Shown here piece by piece: positions 7,073 to 15,263 of a stretch of DNA of 50,748 nucleotides. The notes under the pieces are model-generated. The model ran no database searches, had not been told where the DNA came from, and saw only the letters and a program-made list of their open reading frames with translations. The translations under genes were made by a program, and so were the position numbers. This DNA comes from Flavobacterium tistrianum (GTDB taxonomy: Bacteria > Bacteroidota > Bacteroidia > Flavobacteriales > Flavobacteriaceae), in contig NZ_QJRH01000054.1 in NCBI RefSeq assembly GCF_003254545.1, forward strand, positions 1-50,748. Reading direction: 5' to 3'. Each line of letters begins with the position of its first letter. Within the stretch, counting starts at the first letter, position 1.

Positions 7073-7702
7073 ATGAACAATACATTAGAAGAATATAAAA
7101 AGGCAATTAAAATTAAATATGAGATCGAAAAAGAGGGAGAATATTTTGACTTCCTAAACCACCCTTCACGCGGAAAACTCCGCGATTTATGTTGGCTTAT
7201 CTTTGAAGACAATTCAACTCAAGATGATTTAAAGGTTTTTAGAAATTTACTGTGCGTAGATTTTGACTATACCCAAAAGAATAAATTTAAAACCCAAAAA
7301 GATAAGTTTAGGCCTATCGAAACTTTCTTTAAGGGAGAAACGGACCCAACAAACATCGACGCCATAAATCTTGCTGCAGTGTTGGTCGATTTTCAGCCGC
7401 GTCCTTTTAAAAAGTTCAATGAAAAATGTAGAATTGAAGAAGCAAAACAAATTAAGAATGTCGCTAAGGACGTAACGGCGGAAATTGATAGTAATGGCAT
7501 AGAAGAAAATGTTTTGTTGGAAAATGAAAATGAAGAGTATAAAGAAGTTCCTGAAAAGGAAAATCTTATTTTGAATTTTAAAGAATTATTTTCTAAAAAA
7601 ATGGTTCAGAAAATATATCCTCGCAAAATAATTACGGTTGCGGTTGGAGCAGTTGCTCTAGTGTCTTCTGCATGTTTATACTTAGTGCAGAAAAAAGATT
7701 AA
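7073..7702 (+). CDS. tail-anchored membrane protein of the duplicated module, copy A (truncated form)
   Basis: 209 residues, divergent from the mini-lipoprotein/kinase genes across 557 bp. Residues 1-120 form a soluble domain clearly paralogous to that of 15622-16620: EYKKAIKIKYEIEKEGEYFDFL, LRDLCWLIFEDNSTQDDLKVF, PIETFFKGETDPTNIDAINLAAVLVDFQPRPF. An acidic linker follows, then one membrane helix near the C-terminus (about residues 184-203, TVAVGAVALVSSACLYLV) and the protein stops at QKKD. Copy B continues at the same point (SQKDC) with a ~100-residue cysteine-containing domain that is missing here; the sequence after the stop shows no obvious remnant. The orientation is probably N-in. No named family or enzymatic motif; a link to the neighbouring kinase is inferred from conserved synteny. 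Confidence 0.75.
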   Translation: MNNTLEEYKKAIKIKYEIEKEGEYFDFLNHPSRGKLRDLCWLIFEDNSTQDDLKVFRNLLCVDFDYTQKNKFKTQKDKFRPIETFFKGETDPTNIDAINLAAVLVDFQPRPFKKFNEKCRIEEAKQIKNVAKDVTAEIDSNGIEENVLLENENEEYKEVPEKENLILNFKELFSKKMVQKIYPRKIITVAVGAVALVSSACLYLVQKKD

Positions 7703-7876
7703 GCGACATAATTTCTAAATGAAATCTGGACGCATTTTGAAAAATAAAATACTTGAAAAAATAAAAAGAATGATTTTTTGAAGCGTAATTTTGGCGTTTA
7801 AAAAGTGTGTTTTTTGGCATATACTTACTGTTATTTACACTATAAATATAAGGAAAAAATCCCAATAAACCTAATG

Positions 7877-7900
7877 AAAATCAGTGAAATAACTGATTTT
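7877..7900 (+). terminator. rho-independent terminator
   Basis: Perfect 9-bp stem AAAATCAGT (7877-7885) / ACTGATTTT (7892-7900), loop GAAATA, followed by more T residues. It is 175 bp beyond the stop of the 7073-7702 gene. The rest of 7703-8075 is very AT-rich and I see nothing else in it. Confidence 0.7.
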
Positions 7901-8075
7901 TTTGTTCTTTTTTTACTTTTTTTTGAAGATTTTTTTTCTGTCTTTTTAGAGTAATAATGGATTCTGAAAATTTGTAAAATTTGGTTTTTCTGCCGGATTG
8001 AAATAAAATTATTTATATTTATAAAATACTAAAAATGGTTTTGATTTTTAATAACAATCAGTTTAAAATACCTTT

Positions 8076-8438
8076 ATGAAAAAGCTCCTAATACTCTTAA
8101 TTGTTTTATGTACTGTCAGCTGTAAAAAATATGTTGTTTCGTTTGAACAGCCAACAGATATGAAATTGGACAATTTAAAACTGGAAGTATTTCTGGATAA
8201 AGAAAAAGTTCAAGAAATTACCTTAAAAGCAACAGAAGCTTTGCCTACTTATGAAACAGTCGGATTATCAATATCTGATGAAGGAAAGCACTTGCTTGAA
8301 GTAAAAACAAAGGATACAACCTTTAGCTTTACTGTAAAATATCCCGAAGAGAAATACATTAGAATAATGGCGCACTTAAAAAGTAACGGAAAAATCAATG
8401 TTGGTATCTTAAAACAGAATTATAAATATAAGTTTTAA
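8076..8438 (+). CDS. hypothetical lipoprotein (120 aa)
   Basis: The product has a typical lipoprotein signal (MKKLLILLIVLCTVSC, Cys16) and a mature part of ~105 residues that reads as alternating beta strands: KYVVSFEQPTDMKLDNLKLEVFLDKEKVQEITLKA, YETVGLSISDEGKHLLEVKTKDTTFSFTVKYP, KYIRIMAHLKSNGKINVGILKQ. This pattern suggests a small Ig-like or transthyretin-like beta sandwich, but I cannot name a family. It is a single gene, flanked by AT-rich spacers and followed 93 bp later by a strong terminator. A periplasmic or outer-membrane location is likely. Function unknown. Confidence 0.7.
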   Translation: MKKLLILLIVLCTVSCKKYVVSFEQPTDMKLDNLKLEVFLDKEKVQEITLKATEALPTYETVGLSISDEGKHLLEVKTKDTTFSFTVKYPEEKYIRIMAHLKSNGKINVGILKQNYKYKF

Positions 8439-8460
8439 TATTATTTAGGTCTAGGTTTTT

Positions 8461-8729
8461 AACCGCAAGGGCGCTAAGATTTTACGCAAAGTTCGCTAAG
8501 GTTATTTTGAGATTAAATCTAAAGATTAAGTTCGCAAAGCTTTGTGTGTATAAGGCTTTGCGATTTTTTTTTGTTTTACCTACAGTTTGTCATCCTGAGG
8601 AACGAAGGATCACACTCGTATATCGACAAAGATTGGCAACCTTTGCGATCTCTTTTATATATTCCTATTTAAGTCAATAAAAAACTCTTAGCGTTCTCTG
8701 CGTAAACCTTATAGAACTTTGCGGTAAAA
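8461..8729. repeat. flavobacterial intergenic repeats in inverted orientation
   Basis: The left copy (8461-8503) contains ACCGCAAGGGCGCTAAG then TTACGCAAAGTTCGCTAAGG. The right copy (8687-8729) is its diverged reverse complement (CTTAGCG, CTGCGTAAA, CTTTGCGGT). Between them, 8589-8615 has GTCATCCTGAGGAACGAAG and GATCACAC, a motif I recall as widely dispersed in Flavobacterium spacers. A weaker fragment of the first repeat (GACGCTAAGTTGCTAAG) is near 2193. No transposase is associated. Confidence 0.6.
8532..8563 (+). terminator. rho-independent terminator of the 8076-8438 lipoprotein gene
   Basis: Stem TCGCAAAGC (8532-8540) / GCTTTGCGA (8555-8563) with 14-nt loop, followed by nine T residues. 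The stem is built from the CGCAAAG motif of the surrounding repeat. Confidence 0.75.
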
Positions 8730-8738
8730 CCAAAACAG

Positions 8739-10091
8739 TTAGGATAAAAAATCCTTGAACCACAATCCGGAGTTTTTAATGGTTCTTTTTTGCGTTTCAA
8801 AGTCGACATGAATTAATCCAAATCGGGCATTATAACCTTCGGCCCATTCAAAGTTATCAGTAAGGCTCCAAACAAAATAACCTTCAACATTTAAGCCTTC
8901 TTGTTTTGCCTTTAATATTTGTTCTAGATTATCCTGAATAAAATGGGTTCGTTTTATATCATGAACTTTTCCGTTTTGAACAGTATCTGGAAACGCAGCA
9001 CCGTTTTCGGTAATAATTATTTTTTTGATTCCGTCATATTCATTGAATTTTTTAAGAATATGATACATGGCAGGAGGATAAACTTCCCAGCCCATTTCGG
9101 TCGAAATTACATTTCTTTTCTCAGCGCTTATCAGTTCAGCACCAATGTATGGAATTAAAATAGAAGATTTTACCACTTCTCGAGTGTAACACTGCAATCC
9201 GATAAAATCAAAATCGAAAGCCAGATTATTTAAATCGTCTTCCAGAATATAATTATTTAATTTTTTAAGAACAGGAAGATCTTTCTGCGGATAACCTAAT
9301 CCTAAAATAGGTTCTATAAAAGTTCTGTTTAATAAAGTATCAACACGTTTTGCGGCCTCAACATCTTTTGCGTTTTCAGTTGCAGATTCAATGTGCGTGC
9401 AGGAGAATGTGGTTCCGATATGTGCATCTGGAACTCTTTCGCGAATTATTTTAGCTCCAGCAGAAGTTGCCAGAGTAACATGATGTATGGCTTTAAGATA
9501 ATTGGTAATGCCTTTTTTTCCAGGCGCATGAATGCCTAAAAAATAGCCTGCTCCAGTAAAAACAGAAGGTTCATTAATAACCATCCAGTTTTTGACACGA
9601 TCGCCAAAATACTGTACGCAGACTTCTACATATTCTTTGAACCAAGAAACCGATTCGCGATTGGTCCAGCCTCCTTTAACTTCAAGTTCGTGTGGTAGAT
9701 CCCAATGATAAAGTGTTATCCAAGGTTCTATTCCCGAAGCTAGCAACGAATCTATAATCTTATTATAATAATCTATGCCTGCTTGATTGATAGGATGAAC
9801 ACCAGTCGGCATAATTCTAGGCCAGCTGATAGAAAACCTAAAATTCGGAATATTGAGTTCTTTAATTAAATTAATGTCGTCCTGATAACAATTGTAGAAA
9901 TCACAAGCGGTTATAGCATGATGTCCGTTTTTAATTTTTCCTTTTTGAGAAGTAAAAACATCCCAGATAGAAGAACCTTTTCCGTCGGCATCGTGTGCAC
10001 CTTCAATTTGGAAAGCAGCGGTAGAAACACCCCACAAGAAATCTTTACCAAATTGGTTTTTGTTCAAAAATGAGCTTTCAATTTTATTCAT
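8739..10091 (-). CDS. GH1 family beta-glucosidase
   Basis: A 450-residue glycoside hydrolase family 1 enzyme of normal length, with no signal peptide and hence cytoplasmic. The N-terminal signature is FLWGVSTAAFQIEGAHDADG. WITLYHWDLPHEL precedes the acid/base NEP (Glu174), and the nucleophile is in IIITENGAAF (Glu362); the C-terminal EGYFVWSLTDNFEWAEGY supplies the aglycone/sugar-binding residues. It hydrolyses beta-glucosides or related disaccharides with retention; EC 3.2.1.21 is the usual activity, though 6-phospho substrates and galactosides occur in the family. It is transcribed alone, 210 bp from the next gene upstream, with no transporter or SusCD pair next to it. 10092-10301 is an AT-rich promoter region without a recognised element. 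Confidence 0.95.
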   Translation of the reverse strand: MNKIESSFLNKNQFGKDFLWGVSTAAFQIEGAHDADGKGSSIWDVFTSQKGKIKNGHHAITACDFYNCYQDDINLIKELNIPNFRFSISWPRIMPTGVHPINQAGIDYYNKIIDSLLASGIEPWITLYHWDLPHELEVKGGWTNRESVSWFKEYVEVCVQYFGDRVKNWMVINEPSVFTGAGYFLGIHAPGKKGITNYLKAIHHVTLATSAGAKIIRERVPDAHIGTTFSCTHIESATENAKDVEAAKRVDTLLNRTFIEPILGLGYPQKDLPVLKKLNNYILEDDLNNLAFDFDFIGLQCYTREVVKSSILIPYIGAELISAEKRNVISTEMGWEVYPPAMYHILKKFNEYDGIKKIIITENGAAFPDTVQNGKVHDIKRTHFIQDNLEQILKAKQEGLNVEGYFVWSLTDNFEWAEGYNARFGLIHVDFETQKRTIKNSGLWFKDFLS

Positions 10092-10301
10092 TCAATAGTG
10101 CTTTCCTTTATTTATAATGGTTTATTAATGTAGGAAAGAAGATTGCATTGCTCTTAAAAAAAGCCATTCTTTGAATGATACTAGGAATTTTAGATTAAAG
10201 AATTTCATGACGATTAGTTTTATATCAAATTAAAAAAACTAATGTGAAATTATTGTAAAGTGATTATTATCAAATGATTAAATGTAAAAATGGGAAGATG
10301 A

Positions 10302-10511
10302 TCAATCTTCCCATCCGCATAGTGTCAAGCCTAAACCTTGAGCTTGTTTAAGCGATGTTTTTACAGTCTCACTGCGGCAGCTAGATAAACCACGGCATGT
10401 TTCTTTATAATGATATTTTTTTGCTCCATTTGATCCGCAAATGTATACATTGGTTTGCGGAGGTCTAAATGAAGTTGCAAAAACAAAAAGTAACAGTAAA
10501 GTGTATTTCAT
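10302..10511 (-). CDS. small exported Cys/His-rich protein (69 aa)
   Basis: The start gives a short signal peptide (MKYTLLLLFVFATSF), followed by a compact domain NVYICGSNGAKKYHYKETCRGLSSC and then SLKQAQGLGLTLCGWED. Four cysteines and one or two histidines are arranged as C-(6-8)-H-(4)-C-(5)-C-(19)-C, resembling a small metal-binding or disulfide-stabilised module that is common in Bacteroidota but functionally unassigned. The gene is followed 11 bp upstream on the same strand by the lipoprotein gene 10523-10936, so together with 10976-11341 it probably forms a three-gene minus-strand operon of exported small proteins. Confidence 0.7.
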   Translation of the reverse strand: MKYTLLLLFVFATSFRPPQTNVYICGSNGAKKYHYKETCRGLSSCRSETVKTSLKQAQGLGLTLCGWED

Positions 10512-10522
10512 TTAGGTCTTTT

Positions 10523-10936
10523 TTATTTGACAATTAATTGATATTCGTTTCCTTGCTTATCGGTTGCTTTTAATTTTCCGTATGAAATCCATTCTGTATT
10601 GATTTCGATTTCTGCAACCGTATCGCTGGTTAAAATTCCTGCGCCATATTTTCCCGAAACGTTTATATTGCCAGAGACAGAATCTCCTGCATTATTAATC
10701 CCTTTTACATCATAATTGTATTCATAATTTCCAGGATTTCCTGTGCGGTATTCGTATTGATAGGTTTTATTGACATGATAAGTTTTGGCTTCTTCTGGCG
10801 TGATTGTCTTTCGGTCATCTGGTGTAATTACCGATTTGTAAAATGAATTTACTTGTGGCAATGGAGGTGGAGAGGCCGCCTTCTTACACGAATAAAATGC
10901 AAATAATAAAAGTAAGATGAGGTAGTTTTTTTGCAT
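10523..10936 (-). CDS. hypothetical lipoprotein (137 aa)
   Basis: Lipoprotein signal with Cys17 (FAFYSC), a short proline-rich linker (SPPPLPQ), then a mature part with TPDDRKTITPEEAKTYHV, a repeated aromatic segment YQYEYRTGNPGNYEYNYDVKG, and strands GDSVSGNINVSGKYGAGIL and GKLKATDKQGNEYQLIVK. The C-terminal half looks like a small beta barrel (OB- or SH3-like), but I do not recognise a named family. It is 11 bp ahead of the Cys/His-rich gene and 39 bp after the 10976-11341 gene, so co-transcription of the three is likely. Function unknown. Confidence 0.68.
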   Translation of the reverse strand: MQKNYLILLLLFAFYSCKKAASPPPLPQVNSFYKSVITPDDRKTITPEEAKTYHVNKTYQYEYRTGNPGNYEYNYDVKGINNAGDSVSGNINVSGKYGAGILTSDTVAEIEINTEWISYGKLKATDKQGNEYQLIVK

Positions 10937-10975
10937 AGGCGATGTGGTATTTGGTTAGCTGAAAAATTCTGTTTT

Positions 10976-11341
10976 TTATTGTTTTATTGCTTCATCAATT
11001 TTGTTAGATAAAAAGACATTTCCCAAAATACCAAAGCCAATAGTTTTGGTTTTTCCGTCGACAGTAACATCTGTTGTCGAAAAAAGAATGTAATTTGATG
11101 AAGAAACTATATTATCTACGAGCATGTTTACCATCGATTGTGCTAGAGCATTTCCCAACATTCCGCCAGCTTTTGACATATCATCGTTCTGAGTTGCATT
11201 CTCTTTATCCATTTCTTTTTCTAAAAATGCATTCATTTTCAGTTTTACTTCTTCTTTATGTTTTTCAGTTCCAGGATTAGTAAGTGCAGTGACCAACATA
11301 AATAAGCAAAGTCCAGCAATAATGTAATGTTTTGGTTTCAT
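10976..11341 (-). CDS. DUF4359-like membrane-anchored small protein
   Basis: 121 residues with one N-terminal hydrophobic segment (HYIIAGLCLFMLVTALTNP) that may be a signal anchor. A helical, charged region follows (KHKEEVKLKMNAFLEKEMDKEN) and then a C-terminal strand region (NYILFSTTDVTVDGKTKTIGFGILGNVFL). The ALTNP start, the YxLFS strand and the final FGILGNVF resemble DUF4359, a family of small proteins without known function. First gene of the presumed three-gene operon that continues through 10302. No promoter element was recognised upstream (11342-11417). Confidence 0.65.
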   Translation of the reverse strand: MKPKHYIIAGLCLFMLVTALTNPGTEKHKEEVKLKMNAFLEKEMDKENATQNDDMSKAGGMLGNALAQSMVNMLVDNIVSSSNYILFSTTDVTVDGKTKTIGFGILGNVFLSNKIDEAIKQ

Positions 11342-11417
11342 AGTATTTTTGATTATAGGTTAGTATTTTTCGTGATGCGATAAATCTAATTAGAATTCAG
11401 TTTTTTTAAATGAGTAC

Positions 11418-12485
11418 TTATACGGGATTTAATTCTGTCTCATAAAGAGCCACCGTTTCTAATAATTCTTTTTCGTATTGATAAATATCATCAATTGATG
11501 AAATTGCAATTTTAGCTTCGGTTTTATTATTGTTGAAAAGGCTTATGTATTTTTTACCGCTATTTAAATGAAGTCTGCAAAGAGGTTTTCGATTATTATC
11601 GTCCAACAGTATTCCAAAATAGGATTGTGTATCACGAGAGACAATTCTGGCAACTGGCAGTTTTCGGCGTAAAATGGCAACTACTATGCGATAAGCATCA
11701 AGTTCTTCTTCGGTTGTAACGACTTTGCTGTCATCTTCAACTGAGATAATTTCTTCATCTTGCTGTTTAATAGTTTCTTTGCTTAAAGCCGCATTTAAAC
11801 GATCATTAATTTTGTCATTAATAAATTGGCTAACCGATTTTTGAACTAAATCTTTAAATTCGTCAACAACTTTTTCCGTCAGCCTTCCTGCATATATTTT
11901 GCTTGCAAACAGTTTTGTAAAATCGTTTGAAGGGTTTTCTAATTCAGCATTGATAAGCTTTTTAATTTCCTTAATGTATTTTAGTGAACTTGCATTGCTT
12001 ACAATATTATTAACATCAAAATTGGCTTTATGAAATTTAGCAATTTCACTTATTGTGTTTTCTTTTAAATTGCAGATATCAAATTCTAAAAATGGTTTTT
12101 CGTCCATTTTATTCTGATCATCCAAATCGGTAAAAAACTGATATTGGATTCCATTTGTTAAAAGTGCAAATCGAGTTTTGGTTACATGGAAATAGCGAAA
12201 TAATTGCGAATTATGAACCGTAAGTTTTTCTTTCCAGCTTTTGCATTCTACAATAATAATTGGTTCGCCATTCTGAAAAATAGCATAATCTACTTTTTCT
12301 CCTTTTTTTAAGCCAAGATCGGCTGTAAATTCTGGGACTACTTCTAGCGGATTAAATGCATCGTATCCTAAAGCATGTATAAAAGGCAATACAAAAGCGT
12401 GTTTTGTAGATTCTTCAGTTTCAATTTTACTTTTCAGCTGATTTATTTTATCTGCTAAAGATTTTAGTTGAATGTTCATTTCCAT
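11418..12485 (-). CDS. standalone type I restriction HsdR-N-like nuclease-domain protein
   Basis: 355 residues. Residues ~1-145 match the HsdR N-terminal (PD-(D/E)xK) domain: KHAFVLPFIHALGYDAFNPLEVVPEF, then KVDYAIFQNGEPIIIVECKSW with candidate catalytic Asp66, Glu80 and Lys82, and FRYFHVTKTRFALLTNGIQYQFFTDL. No SF2 helicase motor follows, and no HsdM or HsdS gene is nearby, so this is not a complete type I system. The C-terminal half is helical, then has a compact domain (AYRIVVAILRRKLPVARIVSRDTQSYFGILLDDN) resembling accessory modules seen in similar Bacteroidota proteins. It may act in defence or DNA turnover; neither is shown. Transcribed alone, 141 bp after the response-regulator gene region. 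Confidence 0.78.
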   Translation of the reverse strand: MEMNIQLKSLADKINQLKSKIETEESTKHAFVLPFIHALGYDAFNPLEVVPEFTADLGLKKGEKVDYAIFQNGEPIIIVECKSWKEKLTVHNSQLFRYFHVTKTRFALLTNGIQYQFFTDLDDQNKMDEKPFLEFDICNLKENTISEIAKFHKANFDVNNIVSNASSLKYIKEIKKLINAELENPSNDFTKLFASKIYAGRLTEKVVDEFKDLVQKSVSQFINDKINDRLNAALSKETIKQQDEEIISVEDDSKVVTTEEELDAYRIVVAILRRKLPVARIVSRDTQSYFGILLDDNNRKPLCRLHLNSGKKYISLFNNNKTEAKIAISSIDDIYQYEKELLETVALYETELNPV

Positions 12486-12576
12486 CGGTTTGTAGTTTAA
12501 ATTAATGATTCAAAAGTAAAACCAATAAAAACCAGTATTTTACGGAAATCCATAATCCGAAATTAATTTGAAGAAA

Positions 12577-12600
12577 TAAAAAAAGACTCCCAAAGGAGCC
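12577..12600 (-). terminator. rho-independent terminator of module B operon
   Basis: On the minus strand GGCTCC (12600-12595), loop TTTG, GGAGTC (12590-12585), then a run of T residues (12584-12577). Five Watson-Crick pairs and one G-T. It follows the response-regulator stop (12626) by ~25 bp. Confidence 0.7.
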
Positions 12601-12625
12601 TTAAATAATTGAATAAAACAGGAAT

Positions 12626-13294
12626 CTAAATTATCCCCATATCTTTTGTAATAGAAACCAAGTGAATGGTATTATTGGCTTTAAAAAAATCTTTTAGTTT
12701 TGCCAATCTTTTTTCCATTGCACTTTTGCTATTTGGTTTTATGTCACTGGTTTTGAAGATTTCTATAATCTCGTCCTGAGATGTTCCGTCAGACAGATAT
12801 TTTAAAATTTTAATGTCTACGTCGTCTATTTCGTAATTGCCTTTTTTTTGAAGCGCAGAAGCAACTTCTTGCGAAATAAATTTTTGATCTGAAGCAGAAA
12901 TTGTTGTAAGCGCTTTTTTTAGATCTTCAATACTATTTCGCCCTTTTAGAACAAAGGCATTAATTTCAGAATCTTCAAAAAGTGATTTTATGCGAGCATT
13001 TTTATCTTCAATAGAGTAGGCGATGATTTTAATCTCAGGCTGCAGTTCACGAACTTTCTGAATCAGTTCATCTCCACTGCCAATTTTTACTTCGCGATGG
13101 TCTTTTTTAAACGAAAGATCGCTAATCAATAAATCATATGGTTCATTATCCTGAATGGCTTTTCTTATTTTGAGAAAGGCATCATCACAATATTTGGCGT
13201 GCTGAAAATTGCTAATATTGAAATCGCTCAAAGTTTGCTTTATGGCTAAATTGAATTCTTCAAAATCCTCGGCTATAATTACTTTTTTAAACAT
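12626..13294 (-). CDS. response regulator (REC + LuxR-like HTH), module copy B
   Basis: 222 residues. The receiver domain (1-125) has acidic pocket residues Glu9/Asp10 (IIAEDFEEF), phosphoacceptor Asp59 (YDLLISDLSF) and the conserved lysine in AFVLKG. The C-terminal ~65 residues carry a divergent helix-turn-helix resembling NarL/FixJ output domains: EIDDVDIKILKYLSDGTSQDEIIEIF, then KSAMEKRLAKLKDFF. The gene begins 6 bp after the kinase B stop, so kinase B is its partner. The kinase A locus has no such gene, so this regulator might serve both kinases. The direct-repeat arrays at 15521-15600 and 6778-6827 are candidate binding sites (inference). Confidence 0.88.
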   Translation of the reverse strand: MFKKVIIAEDFEEFNLAIKQTLSDFNISNFQHAKYCDDAFLKIRKAIQDNEPYDLLISDLSFKKDHREVKIGSGDELIQKVRELQPEIKIIAYSIEDKNARIKSLFEDSEINAFVLKGRNSIEDLKKALTTISASDQKFISQEVASALQKKGNYEIDDVDIKILKYLSDGTSQDEIIEIFKTSDIKPNSKSAMEKRLAKLKDFFKANNTIHLVSITKDMGII

Positions 13295-13300
13295 AGGCTC

Positions 13301-14995
13301 TTATTTAGGCATTGTTATTTTTACTTTAAAACCTTTATTCGGTTCAGTTTCAAAAGTAATAGTTCCTTTTACAGCCAGAATACGGATTTCCATATTTTGC
13401 AGACCATTTTTTATAATTTTTGATTTTTCGCAGCCTTTTCCATTATCACTATAGTCAATAAGTAAGGAATTTGAGTTAGTATCAAATTTTATGGATACGA
13501 CTGGAGCTTCACTATGTTTTTTCATATTGACCATTAATTCATGTAAAACTCTCTGAATGGCAATCTTTTTTAAATCGTCGACCGAATCCCAATTTATTTT
13601 TTCAACACCATTTATAATAACGTTTGTCTGACTGCTATTATAAGTAGAAAGCATTTCTTTTAAATTATTGGGGAAATTTGGACCAGTATCAATGTCATTA
13701 TTTTCTCGAGAAATTCCGCGAACGCGTGAGTAAATGTCATCGAGTTTTTGGAGCAAGTTTTCTTTATTGCTTTCGTCTGTTAAAGGTTGAGTTTGTGTGT
13801 AAGTTATAGCATGAAAAACATCATTTGCCAAACCGTCATGGATATCTTTGGCAATTCGAGTTTCGGTACTGTATGCCGTCTTTATTTTTTCGATTCGATT
13901 TCGATTCTGATAAAACTTTCTCAAATAAAGCAATAAAAGAAAAAGCGCAGTAATACCAATTATGAAAAATATCTTTTGGTAATGTGCTTTTTGTAAAGCA
14001 AGAGAAGTCTCTGCCTTTTCTAATCGCAGTTTTTGGTTTTCCTCTTTTTCTTTTTTTGAATCGTATTTGATTTTGGCAAACTTGTTTTTAAAATTGTTTC
14101 GAACTTTTATTATGCTATCGTTTAAAAAAATGAATTTTCGTGCATAAGCATTTTGAGTTTCAGAATCGTTTGAAATGAGAAAAGATAATGCTTTTAAGCG
14201 TTCGTCAATACTACGGAGTTTTGTTGCAATTTCATATGCTTTTGCGGCATACGCATTAGATTCTTGAATATTGGCTTTTGAATAATATTGGGCAAGGTGA
14301 AGATTGCTTCCGATAATGCCATATAAGTCCTGAACTTCATTTCTAATCCTAAGTCCTTCCTGCATTAAGGCGAGCCCTTTATCATTATTTCCAATTTTAA
14401 AATAGGCAAAACCAAGATTGTCTAGTACACGTGCTTTACTTTGTTTTGAAATTTGTTTCTCATTTAAAATCGATTCTAAAATCTGAATTGCTTTTCCATA
14501 TTTTTTCTGCTCAATGTTAATAACGGCAATATTATTTAGAGGAGAAAATTTAGAAACATTATTTTCAGCATCTTTTATGGCCTCATTGTAATAATGAATA
14601 GCATCGTCATAAAGTGCGAGTTCTTTGTCTGCAATTCCGAAAAAGTTATTTATAGAAACGGTATAAATATCTTTCTTTTTAACATAAGGAAGAGCTTCTG
14701 TAAGTGTTTCTTTGCTTCCATAATAATCCCCATTTATCTGTTGGATAGAAGCCATCTGAATTAAGTTGTAAACAATATTGGCACTGTCTTTTAATATTTC
14801 AAAATCTAATTTTGATTTATTAAAATTATAAAAAGCATTATTGTAATTTTTGCTTTGCAGATTGGCAATGCCTAAATCTCTTAGTTTAAAAGCTTCCTCA
14901 CGGCTGGGGTCTACCTTAGCAGGTGCAATTGTTTTTTCTTTGCAAGAAAAGAAAGAAAGAATAATTAACAGATAAAAAAACGGGGATCGTAACAT
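13301..14995 (-). CDS. TPR-containing membrane histidine kinase, module copy B
   Basis: 564 residues, a paralogue of the kinase at 4529-6274 along its whole length: same start MLRSPFFY, same lipobox position (Cys18), same TPR blocks (IQQINGDYYGSKETLTEAL, KELALYDDAIHYYNEAI). The coiled coil before the membrane helix (KLRLEKAETSLALQKAHYQ) and the helix itself (~341-358) are also shared. The phosphoacceptor is His386 in AKDIHDGLANDV; the ATPase has the N box ELMVNMKKHS, DNGKGC and GLQNM. The C-terminus stops after ITMPK, shorter than A. It is 64 bp downstream of the mini-lipoprotein gene and 6 bp upstream of the response-regulator gene. Divergence from A is greatest in the N-terminal sensor part and the DHp region after the histidine, consistent with different inputs. 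Confidence 0.9.
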   Translation of the reverse strand: MLRSPFFYLLIILSFFSCKEKTIAPAKVDPSREEAFKLRDLGIANLQSKNYNNAFYNFNKSKLDFEILKDSANIVYNLIQMASIQQINGDYYGSKETLTEALPYVKKKDIYTVSINNFFGIADKELALYDDAIHYYNEAIKDAENNVSKFSPLNNIAVINIEQKKYGKAIQILESILNEKQISKQSKARVLDNLGFAYFKIGNNDKGLALMQEGLRIRNEVQDLYGIIGSNLHLAQYYSKANIQESNAYAAKAYEIATKLRSIDERLKALSFLISNDSETQNAYARKFIFLNDSIIKVRNNFKNKFAKIKYDSKKEKEENQKLRLEKAETSLALQKAHYQKIFFIIGITALFLLLLYLRKFYQNRNRIEKIKTAYSTETRIAKDIHDGLANDVFHAITYTQTQPLTDESNKENLLQKLDDIYSRVRGISRENNDIDTGPNFPNNLKEMLSTYNSSQTNVIINGVEKINWDSVDDLKKIAIQRVLHELMVNMKKHSEAPVVSIKFDTNSNSLLIDYSDNGKGCEKSKIIKNGLQNMEIRILAVKGTITFETEPNKGFKVKITMPK

Positions 14996-15011
14996 AATCT
15001 TACTTTCCCCG
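14981..15011 (-). promoter_or_regulatory. hairpin enclosing the start codon of kinase B
   Basis: CGGGGA (14981-14986) pairs with TCCCCG (15006-15011) and GTAA (14989-14992) with TTAC (15000-15003), again with a 2x2 internal loop. The kinase ATG (14995-14993) lies in the 7-nt loop. The stem is identical to that at 6260-6293, while the internal-loop bases and loop length differ between the copies. Confidence 0.6.
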
Positions 15012-15059
15012 AAAATAGTAATTTATTATAAATTACAGTTTTTTTTCTAAAATATTACA

Positions 15060-15248
15060 TTATTTTTTTGGCGGTGGTGGCACCACAACTGGATCGTCGT
15101 CTGGTCCAGTTGCCTGCATATCTTTCGCCGGAGCTGTATCATTTTTTACCTCTGTTTTGTTTTTAGCCGTTTCAAATTCATCAGCAGTACAAGAAAATAA
15201 TGTAGTTGACAATAGCGCGCACGCTCCCAATAGATATAGAGTTTTCAT
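15060..15248 (-). CDS. proline-rich mini-lipoprotein, module copy B (62 aa)
   Basis: Starts at ATG 15248 with a lipoprotein signal (MKTLYLLGACALLSTTLFSC, Cys20). The mature ~43 residues begin CTADEFET, continue with a Lys/Asn/Asp-rich spacer and end GPDDDPVVVPPPPKK. The order of elements is the same as in the copy at 6333-6515, but only the lipobox region, DE-aromatic-ET and the G-P-x-D/polyproline end are similar, suggesting selection on the ends rather than the middle. The gene leads the operon lipoprotein - kinase - response regulator. A role as envelope ligand or partner of the TPR sensor is inferred only from its position. Confidence 0.72.
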   Translation of the reverse strand: MKTLYLLGACALLSTTLFSCTADEFETAKNKTEVKNDTAPAKDMQATGPDDDPVVVPPPPKK

Positions 15249-15263
15249 TTTTTTTATAGATTA

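Noticed and set aside
7703..7876. Remnant of the periplasmic domain after the stop of membrane protein A
   Set aside because: No frame after 7702 resembles the CMQW...YEKI domain of copy B, so a simple recent frameshift is not supported.
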